Part shown: positions 53,448 to 62,626 of the stretch, piece by piece
How the letters are laid out: each line of letters starts with the position of its first letter
Position numbering within the stretch: the stretch's first letter is position 1
From: Sphingobacteriaceae bacterium
GTDB taxonomy: Bacteria; Bacteroidota; Bacteroidia; Sphingobacteriales; Sphingobacteriaceae
DNA length: 64,000 bases
Assembly (NCBI GenBank): GCA_024645045.1
Contig: JAHEGO010000002.1
Location: 1-64,000 of the forward strand
Direction of reading: 5' to 3'
The notes under the pieces: model-generated
Told to the model about the DNA's origin: nothing
Seen by the model: only the letters and a program-made list of their open reading frames with translations
Database searches by the model: none
Program-made: the position numbers and the translations under genes

Positions 53448-55511
53448 ATGTCTAATTCAAATAAAATTCCAAATACAGTTGCTGAAAATATTTTACTAAA
53501 AGCTTGGTCGTTGTTATGCACTGCAAAAGCAATGACGGAGTTATATGAAGCTAATAAAGAAGTAACAGCAAAATATGTACATGCAACTTCTAGAGGGCAT
53601 GAGGCAATACAATTAGCATTGGCATTGCAATTAAAACCACAAGATTTCTTATCAGCATATTACCGCGACGATGCCATGTTATTAGGTATAGGCATGCAAC
53701 CTTATGAATTAATGTTGCAATTATTAGCTAAAAAAGACGATCCTTTTTCAGGTGGGAGAACCTATTATTGTCACCCTAGTTTGAAAAGAGATGATATGCC
53801 AAAAATCCCTCATCAATCATCTGCTACAGGCATGCAAGCAATTCCTACAACTGGAGTTGCCATGGGTATTCAATACAAAGAAAAAACTGGAATAGCAGCG
53901 TTGTTACCTGAAAAACCAATAGTGGTTTGTTCTTTAGGAGATGCTTGTATTACAGAAGGTGAAGTAGCCGAAGCCTTTCAAATGGCGGCATTGAAACAGT
54001 TGCCTATATTATATTTAGTTCAAGATAATGAATGGGATATTTCAGCAAGTGCAAAAGAAATTAGAGCGATGGATGCGGCTGAATATGCAAAAGGGTTTAA
54101 GGGAATAGAGACCAGAAGTATTGATGGAACTGATTTTGAGGCATCTTATGAAACCATTCGTGAAGTTATAGCATTGATACGAAAAGAACGTAGACCATTT
54201 TTAATTCATGCAAAAGTTCCACTCTTAAATCACCATACATCTGGTGTAAGAAAAGAATGGTATAGAGATGATTTAGCAGCTGCCGAAAAAAGAGATCCAT
54301 ACCCTAAATTAAAATCACAATTAACAGCACAAGGAATTACTCCACAAGTTATAACAGATTTAGAAAATGCAGCAATCACATTGGTAAAAGCAGATTATGC
54401 CAAAGCATTGTTAGCAGAAGATCCTAGTCCTTCAGATTTATTTACACATGATTTTGCACCAACACCAATTACGGAAGAAAAAGGTGCTCGTGAAGGAGCA
54501 GGAAAACCAATAACATTAATGGTTGATGCGGCTTTGTTTGCAGTACAGGAGTTGATGCAAAAACATCCCGAATGTTTGTTGTATGGACAAGATGTAGGCG
54601 CCAGATTGGGCGGCGTTTTTAGAGAAGCTGCTACACTTGCACAAAAATTTGGAGATAACAGGGTGTTTAATACAGCCATTCAAGAAGCATTTATTATAGG
54701 TAGTACTGTGGGAATGTCTGCAGTTGGTTTGAAACCAATTGTAGAAGTACAATTCGCAGATTATATATGGCCAGGTTTGAATCAATTATTTACAGAAGTA
54801 GCTAGGTCTTGTTATTTATCAAATGGTAAATGGCCAGTATCTGCAATCATTCGTGTTCCGATTGGCGCATATGGAAGCGGCGGACCTTATCATTCAAGTT
54901 CCGTTGAATCAGTATTAGCTAATATCAGAGGTATAAAAATTTGTTATCCTTCAACTGCAGCCGATTTAAAAGGTTTGATGAAAGCTGCATTTTATGACCC
55001 AAATCCGGTTGTAATGTTAGAACACAAAGGTCTGTATTGGTCTAAAATAAAAGGAACTGAAGAAGCTAAAACCATTGAGCCAGATGAAGATTATATCATT
55101 CCTTTAGGTAAAGCAAGAGTAGTACAGCAAGCAACTGCAGCAAAATCAATGACGATTATTACTTATGGAATGGGCGTTTATTGGGCAAAAGCAGCTGCCA
55201 AACAATTCGATGGACAAGTTGAGATTATTGATTTAAGAACAATTCATCCGATAGATTTCGAAACTATAAAAAACTCAGTTCAACAACATGGAAGGTGTTT
55301 GGTTTTAACAGAAGAGCCAATCAATAATTCATTTGCTCAAGCATTAGCTGGAAGGATTTCTACTGAGTGTTTTGAATTTTTAGATGCAGCTGTTCAAGTG
55401 CTGGGTTCGGAGTCTTTGCCTGCAATTCCGTTGAATGCAAAATTAGAATTCACCATGATGCCGAATGCAGAAAAAGTTGGTAAAATCATTCAACAATTAT
55501 TAAATTATTAA
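53448..55511 (+). CDS. Fused alpha/beta 2-oxoacid dehydrogenase E1 component
   Basis: A thiamine-diphosphate enzyme of 687 aa with E1 alpha (about 1-350) and E1 beta (about 360-687) joined. The thiamine motif GDACITEGEVAEAFQMAALK...YLVQDNEWD is in the alpha half. FNTAIQEAFIIGSTVGMSAVG, FADYIWPGLNQLFTE and the C-terminal transketolase-like domain are in the beta half. Fused E1 chains of this size are common in Bacteroidota and are usually annotated as branched-chain 2-oxoacid (2-oxoisovalerate) dehydrogenase E1. E2 and E3 genes are not adjacent. Its place beside the paa genes raises the possibility of arylpyruvate substrates, but this is inference. Confidence 0.9.
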   Translation: MSNSNKIPNTVAENILLKAWSLLCTAKAMTELYEANKEVTAKYVHATSRGHEAIQLALALQLKPQDFLSAYYRDDAMLLGIGMQPYELMLQLLAKKDDPFSGGRTYYCHPSLKRDDMPKIPHQSSATGMQAIPTTGVAMGIQYKEKTGIAALLPEKPIVVCSLGDACITEGEVAEAFQMAALKQLPILYLVQDNEWDISASAKEIRAMDAAEYAKGFKGIETRSIDGTDFEASYETIREVIALIRKERRPFLIHAKVPLLNHHTSGVRKEWYRDDLAAAEKRDPYPKLKSQLTAQGITPQVITDLENAAITLVKADYAKALLAEDPSPSDLFTHDFAPTPITEEKGAREGAGKPITLMVDAALFAVQELMQKHPECLLYGQDVGARLGGVFREAATLAQKFGDNRVFNTAIQEAFIIGSTVGMSAVGLKPIVEVQFADYIWPGLNQLFTEVARSCYLSNGKWPVSAIIRVPIGAYGSGGPYHSSSVESVLANIRGIKICYPSTAADLKGLMKAAFYDPNPVVMLEHKGLYWSKIKGTEEAKTIEPDEDYIIPLGKARVVQQATAAKSMTIITYGMGVYWAKAAAKQFDGQVEIIDLRTIHPIDFETIKNSVQQHGRCLVLTEEPINNSFAQALAGRISTECFEFLDAAVQVLGSESLPAIPLNAKLEFTMMPNAEKVGKIIQQLLNY

Positions 55512-56143
55512 TGAAAACTTTTTTAAAACACACAGTTTTTTTTATCTTTTTGGTGCATGCCGTATTTGCACAAGTTCCAAATTCGCAAAGAAAAAAACCT
55601 GTTAAAAAAGCGAAGTTAAAGGTTGAAGCACCTGCACCTGTTGTGGTAGAGCCCGTTAAAGAACCTACTAAAGAAGAAACAGAAGCATGGGTGATTGAAA
55701 AAATATTAAAATTTAAACCAATTATTTATATCACAGGAAATTTAGCAAATAAAAATAATTGTGAATACCATGTGGTCAATGTTTCATTTACCACTGAAGA
55801 CATTTTAGTTTTAACAATAAAATCAGATCCTCGAAATGCTTGTTACTTAGATGATTTAAAACAAATAAATATAGACCTTAGTAAAGTTGATTTTAAGCGC
55901 ACCAATTCTGTAGAAACAACACAAAGGGTTTTGTTATATCCAGAAAAAATGGAAAGCCCATTCGAATTAATGTATGGAGCAAAAAGTCAGATGAATCATA
56001 TTAACTACTTACCATTTAATGTAATTATAGCATTTGATAAAGGAGCTACTTACGAGCCTAATTTGGCTACTCGACTTGCAAGAGCACTTCTAAAATTAAA
56101 CCAGCTGATACCTAAATCAAATACAGGCAAAGAATTGTATTAA
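55511..56143 (+). CDS. Exported hypothetical protein, 210 aa
   Basis: Family not recognised. A signal peptide (MKTFLKHTVFFIFLVHAVFA, cut before QVPNS) is followed by a proline/lysine/glutamate-rich linker (about 26-60) and a soluble domain (about 65-205) with two cysteines. There is no lipobox and no T9SS sorting domain, so a periplasmic location is likely. Its ATG overlaps the stop of the E1 gene (TAATG), showing translational coupling, though the link in function is unclear. Confidence 0.8.
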   Translation: MKTFLKHTVFFIFLVHAVFAQVPNSQRKKPVKKAKLKVEAPAPVVVEPVKEPTKEETEAWVIEKILKFKPIIYITGNLANKNNCEYHVVNVSFTTEDILVLTIKSDPRNACYLDDLKQINIDLSKVDFKRTNSVETTQRVLLYPEKMESPFELMYGAKSQMNHINYLPFNVIIAFDKGATYEPNLATRLARALLKLNQLIPKSNTGKELY

Positions 56144-56197
56144 AAAAAGCCAATTTCAACTCAATTTTCATTGTTTTTTACCAAAAAAAACTATATT

Positions 56198-56219
56198 AGG
56201 TCTTCAAAAATTTAGACCT
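56198..56219 (+). promoter_or_regulatory. Hairpin directly before the first metallopeptidase start codon
   Basis: AGGTCT (56198-56203) and AGACCT (56214-56219) are perfect 6-bp arms with a 10-base loop, three bases before the ATG at 56223. It could affect translation initiation, or act as a weak terminator for the gene before. Confidence 0.35.
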
Positions 56220-56222
56220 TTT

Positions 56223-59200
56223 ATGAAATTGAACATTAAACATCTTTTATTGATTGCATTTTTTTCATTCAATAGTTTAGCCATTGCAAATGCTAACGAA
56301 AAATTATGGAATGATGGGAATCAAAATTTTGCAGGCCAAAAATATAAATCAGCAATGCCAGATAAATATAGAACTGTGCAGCTTGATTTCGATGGCGTAA
56401 AAAAATTATTGGCAAATGCACCAATTCAAAATATTATTGGAGCAAATAAAGTGAAAGGTATTGCAATTTCATTGCCTATGCCTTATGGTGGTTTTGAAAG
56501 CTTTTATGTTAAGGAATCGCCAATGATGGAAGATGAATTGGCAGCAAAATATCCAGAGATTAAAACATTCACTGCAATTGGTATTGAGAATCCTACTCAC
56601 ATTGCGAAGTTAGACTTTGGAAGTATGGGATTTAATGCAATGGTATTATCGCCAGAAGGCAGGTATTTCATTGATCCTTTATATGTAAATAATACAAATG
56701 ATTATATCGTTTATTATAGAAGAGATTTACCATCATGGGCAAATACATTTAATTGTAATGCAATTGCAGATGAACAATTTGAGCTAGAAAATAAAAATAG
56801 GGTAGAGGAATATTTAACTAAAGCAAATTCGACTGTTATAACTTACAGGGTTTATCGTTTAGCATTAGCTTGTACAATAGAATATGCAAAAGCAGCAACA
56901 GGTCTATCTGCTCCAACAAAAGCACAGGCACTAGCAAAAATGGTTACTTCAATGAATCGTGTCAATGGTGTGTATGAAACAGAAGTAGCTGTTCATATGA
57001 ATTTAGTAGCAAAAAATGATACACTCGTTTTTGTTTCTGGTACAGACCCATATACAAATAGTAATGGAAGTACGATGTTATCTGAAAACCAAACAACAGT
57101 AACGGCTAGAATTGGTTCAGCTAATTATGACATCGGGCATGTATTCAGTACAGGTGGTGGTGGTATTGCTTCGTTAGGCAGTGTTTGCGTAGCTAGTAGA
57201 AAAGCACAAGGAGTAACAGGTTCACCTTCTCCAGTAGCAGATGCATTTGACATTGATTATGTTGCACATGAAATGGGTCATCAATTTGCGGGTAATCATA
57301 CTTTTAATTCTGTAACAGGATCATGTTCGGGTGGAAATAGAAATGCGACAACTGCATACGAACCTGGAAGTGGAACTACCATTATGGCTTATGCAGGAAT
57401 TTGTGGAAATGATGATATTGCGCTTCACAGTGACCCATATTTTCATGCAATTAGTTTAGACGAGATCAATGCATTTATTTCTACAACAGCAAATGCTTGT
57501 GCAGTAAAAACAGTTACTACAAATAATCCACCAACAGTAAATGCAGGTGCAGATTATACTATTCCAATTAGTACACCATTCCAATTAACTGGTACTGCTT
57601 CAGATCCAGATTCTGGAGATGTATTAAATTACAGTTGGGAACAAATGGATTTGGGCCCTCAAGGTGCACCCAATTCAGCAACATTAAATGCGCCATTGTT
57701 TAGATTTTTCCCGCCTAAAAACACAGGAACTAGAATGTTCCCTCAATTATCAAATGTATTAGCTAACTCAACAACCTTGGGAGAAAGATTGCCTTCATAT
57801 GCTAGAAGTATGAAGTTTAGATTAGTGGTAAGAGACAGTAAACCAAATGCAGGTGGTACGGGTAAAGATGAAATGAATATTTCTGTTTCGGCAAGTGCAG
57901 GTCCTTTTGCTATTACAACTTCAAATACCATTGATACTTTTTTAGTTGGAACAACAGAAACGATAGCATGGAATGTAAATAATACGAATGCTGCACCGGT
58001 TAATTGTTCGCTAGTAAGAATTTTATTATCAACAGATAACGGACAGAGTTTCCCATATGTTTTAGTGGACAGTACTGCAAATGATGGTACAGAAACAATT
58101 TTAGTTCCAAATAAATTAACTTCAACTGCAAGGATTAAAATTGAAGCTATTGGAAATATTTTCTTTGACATTAACAATGCTGCAATTAAGATTATAGCAC
58201 CTGTAGGACCTGGATTTAATTTATCAGGATTCACAAGCAATAATAGTGTTTGCCCACCGGACTCTGTAGTATTTGGTATTACAGCAAATAGCATTTTAGG
58301 TTTCGCAGATTCAGTTAGATTGTCAGTTACTAATTTACCAGTTGGAGCTGTAGCTGGTTTGTTTAGCAAGAATCCAATTTACCCTAACGATACTGCCTAT
58401 GTTAAAATTTCAACACAGGGATTAACAGCCGGAACTAAAACTTTTAAAATTAATGGTGCAGGTGTTTCCGTTAGTAATAATACTTCGTTGAGCTTTACAG
58501 TTTTAGGAACTGTTTCGGCAACCACAACTATTACATCTCCATCTCAACAGCAATTAAATGTACTACCAAACGCAGCGTTTAATTGGAGTGCTGTAACTGC
58601 AGCCACAGGTTATAAATTACAAATAGCTACAGATTCTGCATTTAATTTAATTGTAATTGATACAAATGTAGTTGGTGCGGGAACATTGGTTTGTAATGTG
58701 AATGCATTGCCTCAATTAACCAAATTATATTGTAGAGTAGCTGGAAGAAATTTATGTGGAGTTGGACCGTTCTCAGATATCATTGGGTTTACAACTAATG
58801 GAGTTCCAACAGCACCTACCAATTTAATCAAGGCGGCAAGTACTGCAACCAGCGCTACCATTCGTTGGACAGATAATGCGTTAAATGAATCTTCATATAA
58901 AGTAGAACGTTCAGATTCTGTAAATACTAACTTTGTTCAAGTTGCTTCATTGGCATCTGGAGCTACTCAGTATATCAGTACTAATTTAGCAGCTGGTAAA
59001 ACCTATTACTATAGAGTTAAAGCAGTAAATGTAGTAGGTTCTTCAAACTATTCAAATGAATTAATGGTTTCTATGCCAGTTGGTATTGTAAATGAAACAG
59101 CAGAAAAAATATTAGCAGTATATCCAAATCCGACTACTCAGAAATTTACTGCACGTTTCAATAGCCCACTAAAAGGCAAAATGGAAGTAACCATTACCGA

Positions 59201-59354
59201 CGAATTGGGTAGAATTATCAATCAACAATTTGTTCAAAAAACTGCTGAAATTATGCAGCTTGAAATTGACTTGTCAAATATGAATAAAGGAATGTATTTC
59301 TTGAAAATTCAATCAGATCAGGCTCAATTTATGAGAAGAGTTTTGAAATTCTAG
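56223..59354 (+). CDS. Secreted reprolysin-like metallopeptidase with FN3 and T9SS sorting domains (copy 1)
   Basis: A predicted extracellular zinc protease of 1043 aa. A signal peptide (about 1-24, ending in NSLAIANA) is followed by a prodomain (about 25-190). The catalytic domain (about 200-430) has the metzincin site HEMGHQFAGNH (H349, E350, H353, H359) and a met-turn-like TIMAYAGICG. Beta-sandwich modules follow (PPTVNAGADYTIPISTPFQL and others), then a fibronectin type III domain (about 865-950, YKVERSDSVNTNFVQVAS) and a type A T9SS C-terminal domain (AVYPNPTTQKFTARF to GMYFLKIQS). It has a close paralogue immediately downstream. Confidence 0.93.
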   Translation: MKLNIKHLLLIAFFSFNSLAIANANEKLWNDGNQNFAGQKYKSAMPDKYRTVQLDFDGVKKLLANAPIQNIIGANKVKGIAISLPMPYGGFESFYVKESPMMEDELAAKYPEIKTFTAIGIENPTHIAKLDFGSMGFNAMVLSPEGRYFIDPLYVNNTNDYIVYYRRDLPSWANTFNCNAIADEQFELENKNRVEEYLTKANSTVITYRVYRLALACTIEYAKAATGLSAPTKAQALAKMVTSMNRVNGVYETEVAVHMNLVAKNDTLVFVSGTDPYTNSNGSTMLSENQTTVTARIGSANYDIGHVFSTGGGGIASLGSVCVASRKAQGVTGSPSPVADAFDIDYVAHEMGHQFAGNHTFNSVTGSCSGGNRNATTAYEPGSGTTIMAYAGICGNDDIALHSDPYFHAISLDEINAFISTTANACAVKTVTTNNPPTVNAGADYTIPISTPFQLTGTASDPDSGDVLNYSWEQMDLGPQGAPNSATLNAPLFRFFPPKNTGTRMFPQLSNVLANSTTLGERLPSYARSMKFRLVVRDSKPNAGGTGKDEMNISVSASAGPFAITTSNTIDTFLVGTTETIAWNVNNTNAAPVNCSLVRILLSTDNGQSFPYVLVDSTANDGTETILVPNKLTSTARIKIEAIGNIFFDINNAAIKIIAPVGPGFNLSGFTSNNSVCPPDSVVFGITANSILGFADSVRLSVTNLPVGAVAGLFSKNPIYPNDTAYVKISTQGLTAGTKTFKINGAGVSVSNNTSLSFTVLGTVSATTTITSPSQQQLNVLPNAAFNWSAVTAATGYKLQIATDSAFNLIVIDTNVVGAGTLVCNVNALPQLTKLYCRVAGRNLCGVGPFSDIIGFTTNGVPTAPTNLIKAASTATSATIRWTDNALNESSYKVERSDSVNTNFVQVASLASGATQYISTNLAAGKTYYYRVKAVNVVGSSNYSNELMVSMPVGIVNETAEKILAVYPNPTTQKFTARFNSPLKGKMEVTITDELGRIINQQFVQKTAEIMQLEIDLSNMNKGMYFLKIQSDQAQFMRRVLKF

Positions 59355-59369
59355 TAATTAATTAAGCAT

Positions 59370-59407
59370 AAAAAAGGGCAGCAAATTCATTTTTGCTGCC
59401 CTTTTTT
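59370..59407. terminator. Terminator between the two metallopeptidase genes
   Basis: AAAAAAGGGCAGCAAA pairs with TTTGCTGCCCTTTTTT around a short loop, with strong T-runs on both strands. It separates the two paralogues into their own transcripts. Confidence 0.92.
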
Positions 59408-59467
59408 ATGATATTAGTATTTCAATGTATAATTTTTGTAATTTGTAAATTGTTTAAATAGATACTC

Positions 59468-62400
59468 ATGAAATTAAAATTGCTACTCAATAGATTTTCG
59501 CTTGTGTTTTTGATGCTAAGTCCAGTAATGACATTTGCGATTAATTGGAAAGAGTCTAATAATTCATTTACTAAACAACATTACGCCTCGGTATTACCAT
59601 TGAAATATAGAAGTGTAACTGTAGATTATAGTCAGCTTAAACATACGCTATCTTTAGCGCCAATCTCAGACTTTAATAATCCAAATAAATACATGGGTTT
59701 GGTATTGTCTTTGCCATTACCTGAAGGCAACTTTGAAGAATTTAGAATTATAGAAACTCCTATGATGGAGCCCGAGTTGGCTTTGAAGTATCCAAATATT
59801 AAAACATACACCGGTATTAGTTTAGCAAATCCGATGCATTCAGTTAAAATAGATGTGGGTAATTTAGGTTTCCATGCATTGATATTTTCTGAAAATGGTA
59901 GAATATTTATAGATCCAGTGAGCAGTAAACATCAAAATAATTATTTCGTTTTTTATGCAAAAGATATGCCATCAGATCAACAGCCTTCATTTGAATGTGG
60001 AACAATTGCAGATGATGTATTTTTAAAAGAGAATCAAAATAGGTTAGAAGAATATTATCAAAATCGCAGTGCAATTGAAATTGTTTATAGAACATACAGA
60101 ATGGCAATTGCATGTACAGTAGAATACGCACAGGCATCTACAGGCCTTGCAAACCCAACCAAAGCTGATGTCCTAGCCAGAATGGTAACAACTATTAATA
60201 GGGTAAATGGTTTATATGAAAGAGAAAATGCAGTACATTTCAATATCATTGCTAAAACAGATACGCTTATTTTCTTAACTGGAACAGATCCATATACCAA
60301 CGAAAGTGGTTCTACCATGTTAGGTGAAAATCAAGCAACTGTAAATGCGAGAATTGGTAATTTAAATTATGACATTGGACATGCTTTCAGTACTGGTCCT
60401 GGAGGTATTGCATCTTTAGCTTCGGTATGTGTTACTGGTCGAAAAGCAATGGGTGTTACTGGTTTGCCAAATCCTGTGGGTGATATTTTTGATTTAGATT
60501 TTTTAAGTCATGAACTTGGGCATCAGTTTTCTGCTAACCATACTTTTAATTCTGTTACTGGTGGTTGTGCTGGAAACAGAAATGGATCTACAGCCTATGA
60601 ACCAGGTGGCGGTTCCACTATAATGGGTTATACCACACAATGCGGTGCAGATCAAATTACAACAGTCCCTGACCGCTTGTTTCATGCAAGTGCGCTAGAT
60701 GAAATGTTTGCATATATGTATACGAGTTCAGGTAACAGTTGCCCAGTTAAAGTACCTACTGGAAATTATCAACCTATTGTAAATGCTGGACCAGATTACA
60801 AAATTCCTTTAAGTACGCCTTTTCAATTAACTGGTTCAGCATACGATCCCGATGGTGATTCACTGTTATTTAATTGGGAAGAAATGGATTTAGGTCCAGA
60901 AGGAGGTCCAAATAATCCCGTTGGAAATGCACCAACATTTAGGGTTTTCCCACCTGTAAAAAACACGACTCGTATTTTCCCTCGCTTAAGTAATATTATT
61001 ACAAATACCCAAACTAAAGGAGAAAAAATGCCAACCTATCCAAGAAATATGCGCATGCGATTATTGGCTCGAGACAATAAACCTATGGCTGGCACTTTTG
61101 GTTTTGATGACATGAATATAGAAGTGGTGAGCAACGCAGGACCCTTTACTGTTAGTAGTTTCAACTACAACGACACTTTGTACGCTGGCAGTTTGCAAGA
61201 ATTAAAATGGGATGTTGCAAATACAACTGCAAGTCCATTAAATTGCCAAAAAGTTAGTTTAATGTTTTCTACTGATAATGGATTAACTTTTCCTTTTACT
61301 TTAAAAGATAGTACTACAAATAATGGTTTCGAAAATATTTTAATTCCAAATGTAACTACCAATTTAGGTAGAATTAAAGTTCATGCAGTTGGGAATATAT
61401 TTTTAGACATCAACAATGCGCCAATTGTTATTATAAATAATAACAAGCCCAATTATCAATTACAGTTAAAGAGTAACCTTGCTACTTATTGTGCTTCAGA
61501 CACCATTCAATTGATGGTAATTGCGAAAAGTTTCAATTCGTTTAATGCGCCAATTTATTTGACTTTAAACGCATTACCTTCGGGTGCAACCGCAGGTTCA
61601 TTTTCAAAAAACCCAATTAACCCAGGTGATACATCATTTGTGAAAATTGCAACACAGGGAATTGCTGTTGGATTAAAAACAATAAAAATAAATTCAACAG
61701 CAGACACAATTTCTCATGCAAACATATTTCCATTTAGCATTGCACCTAAAATTACCACATTGGCTACATTAGTTGCTCCCGCTGCATTTCAGGTAAATGT
61801 AAACCCAAATACAGGTTTTAGTTGGAATCCAGTAACAGGTGCTAAATCTTATCAATTGCAAGTTGCAAATGACACCACATTTAATAATATCGCATTAGAT
61901 ACGGTAGTAATTGGTGGAATGGCCGGAAATTTTTCGGCTAAAAATTTACCTTCATACAAAAAGTTGTTTTGGAGAGTTAAGGCCATAAATGAATGTGGAC
62001 AAGGGCCGTTTTCTGCAATTGGTGTTTTTTATACTAATGGTTTGCCTGCCGCACCTACTGGCTTGAAGAAGTTGTCAAATGCAGGTACAAGTTTAACAAT
62101 AAGGTGGAATGACAATGCCTTAAATGAATCTTCTTATAAAATTGAAAGATCAGATTCATTGAACTTAAAATATGTTCAAGTTGCTAGTTTGTCTGCAGAT
62201 GCCAAACAATATGTGAGCAATAATTTAGAGATTGGAAAGCTTTATTATTTCCGTGTGAGGTGTGCAAATGCCGTTGGTTTTTCTGATTATTCAAATGAAA
62301 TATTGGTCGGTTTGAATGTTGGAATTAATGGCGAAAAGCCAAAAGCTACTTTGAGTCTTTATCCAAATCCAGTAGAAGATATGCTGCAAGTTGCTTTTTT

Positions 62401-62590
62401 AACAGAAAGTGTAAAGCAAATCAATTTGCAGATCATCGATCCAATAGGAAGGGTTGTTTACCAATCTCAGGAATCAGGAGATTTTAATAATTTCTTAAAG
62501 GCAATAGATGTGAGTACGTTACCATTTGGTGTATATCAAGTTATTTTAAGGACAGAACAAAACCAATGGCAGGCAAAGTTTGTTAAATAA
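59468..62590 (+). CDS. Secreted reprolysin-like metallopeptidase with FN3 and T9SS sorting domains (copy 2)
   Basis: A 1040-residue paralogue of the preceding protein, with the same domain order over the whole length. It has a signal peptide (ending in SPVMTFA), prodomain, catalytic domain with HELGHQFSANH (H348, E349, H352, H358), PPIVNAG-type beta modules (NAGPDYKIPLSTPFQL), an FN3 domain (YKIERSDSLNLKYVQVAS), and a T9SS sorting domain (LSLYPNPVEDMLQVAF to GVYQVIL). It keeps all zinc ligands. It starts about 60 bases after the terminator of copy 1. Confidence 0.93.
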   Translation: MKLKLLLNRFSLVFLMLSPVMTFAINWKESNNSFTKQHYASVLPLKYRSVTVDYSQLKHTLSLAPISDFNNPNKYMGLVLSLPLPEGNFEEFRIIETPMMEPELALKYPNIKTYTGISLANPMHSVKIDVGNLGFHALIFSENGRIFIDPVSSKHQNNYFVFYAKDMPSDQQPSFECGTIADDVFLKENQNRLEEYYQNRSAIEIVYRTYRMAIACTVEYAQASTGLANPTKADVLARMVTTINRVNGLYERENAVHFNIIAKTDTLIFLTGTDPYTNESGSTMLGENQATVNARIGNLNYDIGHAFSTGPGGIASLASVCVTGRKAMGVTGLPNPVGDIFDLDFLSHELGHQFSANHTFNSVTGGCAGNRNGSTAYEPGGGSTIMGYTTQCGADQITTVPDRLFHASALDEMFAYMYTSSGNSCPVKVPTGNYQPIVNAGPDYKIPLSTPFQLTGSAYDPDGDSLLFNWEEMDLGPEGGPNNPVGNAPTFRVFPPVKNTTRIFPRLSNIITNTQTKGEKMPTYPRNMRMRLLARDNKPMAGTFGFDDMNIEVVSNAGPFTVSSFNYNDTLYAGSLQELKWDVANTTASPLNCQKVSLMFSTDNGLTFPFTLKDSTTNNGFENILIPNVTTNLGRIKVHAVGNIFLDINNAPIVIINNNKPNYQLQLKSNLATYCASDTIQLMVIAKSFNSFNAPIYLTLNALPSGATAGSFSKNPINPGDTSFVKIATQGIAVGLKTIKINSTADTISHANIFPFSIAPKITTLATLVAPAAFQVNVNPNTGFSWNPVTGAKSYQLQVANDTTFNNIALDTVVIGGMAGNFSAKNLPSYKKLFWRVKAINECGQGPFSAIGVFYTNGLPAAPTGLKKLSNAGTSLTIRWNDNALNESSYKIERSDSLNLKYVQVASLSADAKQYVSNNLEIGKLYYFRVRCANAVGFSDYSNEILVGLNVGINGEKPKATLSLYPNPVEDMLQVAFLTESVKQINLQIIDPIGRVVYQSQESGDFNNFLKAIDVSTLPFGVYQVILRTEQNQWQAKFVK

Positions 62591-62612
62591 CTATAAATTC
62601 TTTCAAATTTTG

Positions 62613-62620
62613 TACTTTCG
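62613..62620 (+). promoter_or_regulatory. Candidate -7 box TACTTTCG just before ubiE
   Basis: One base from TAnnTTTG and identical to the box in front of nth. It ends six bases before the ubiE ATG, so the transcript would start at about the start codon. Confidence 0.45.
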
Positions 62621-62626
62621 CGTCCA

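Noticed and set aside
57743-58369. A 208-codon minus-strand open frame inside the first metallopeptidase gene
   Set aside because: It is the antisense of conserved beta-sandwich modules, with no promoter box or family resemblance.
59408-59467. TAATTTTTG and TAATTTG before the second metallopeptidase as promoter boxes
   Set aside because: Both differ from TAnnTTTG in spacing by one base, and this AT-rich stretch gives such near matches by chance.
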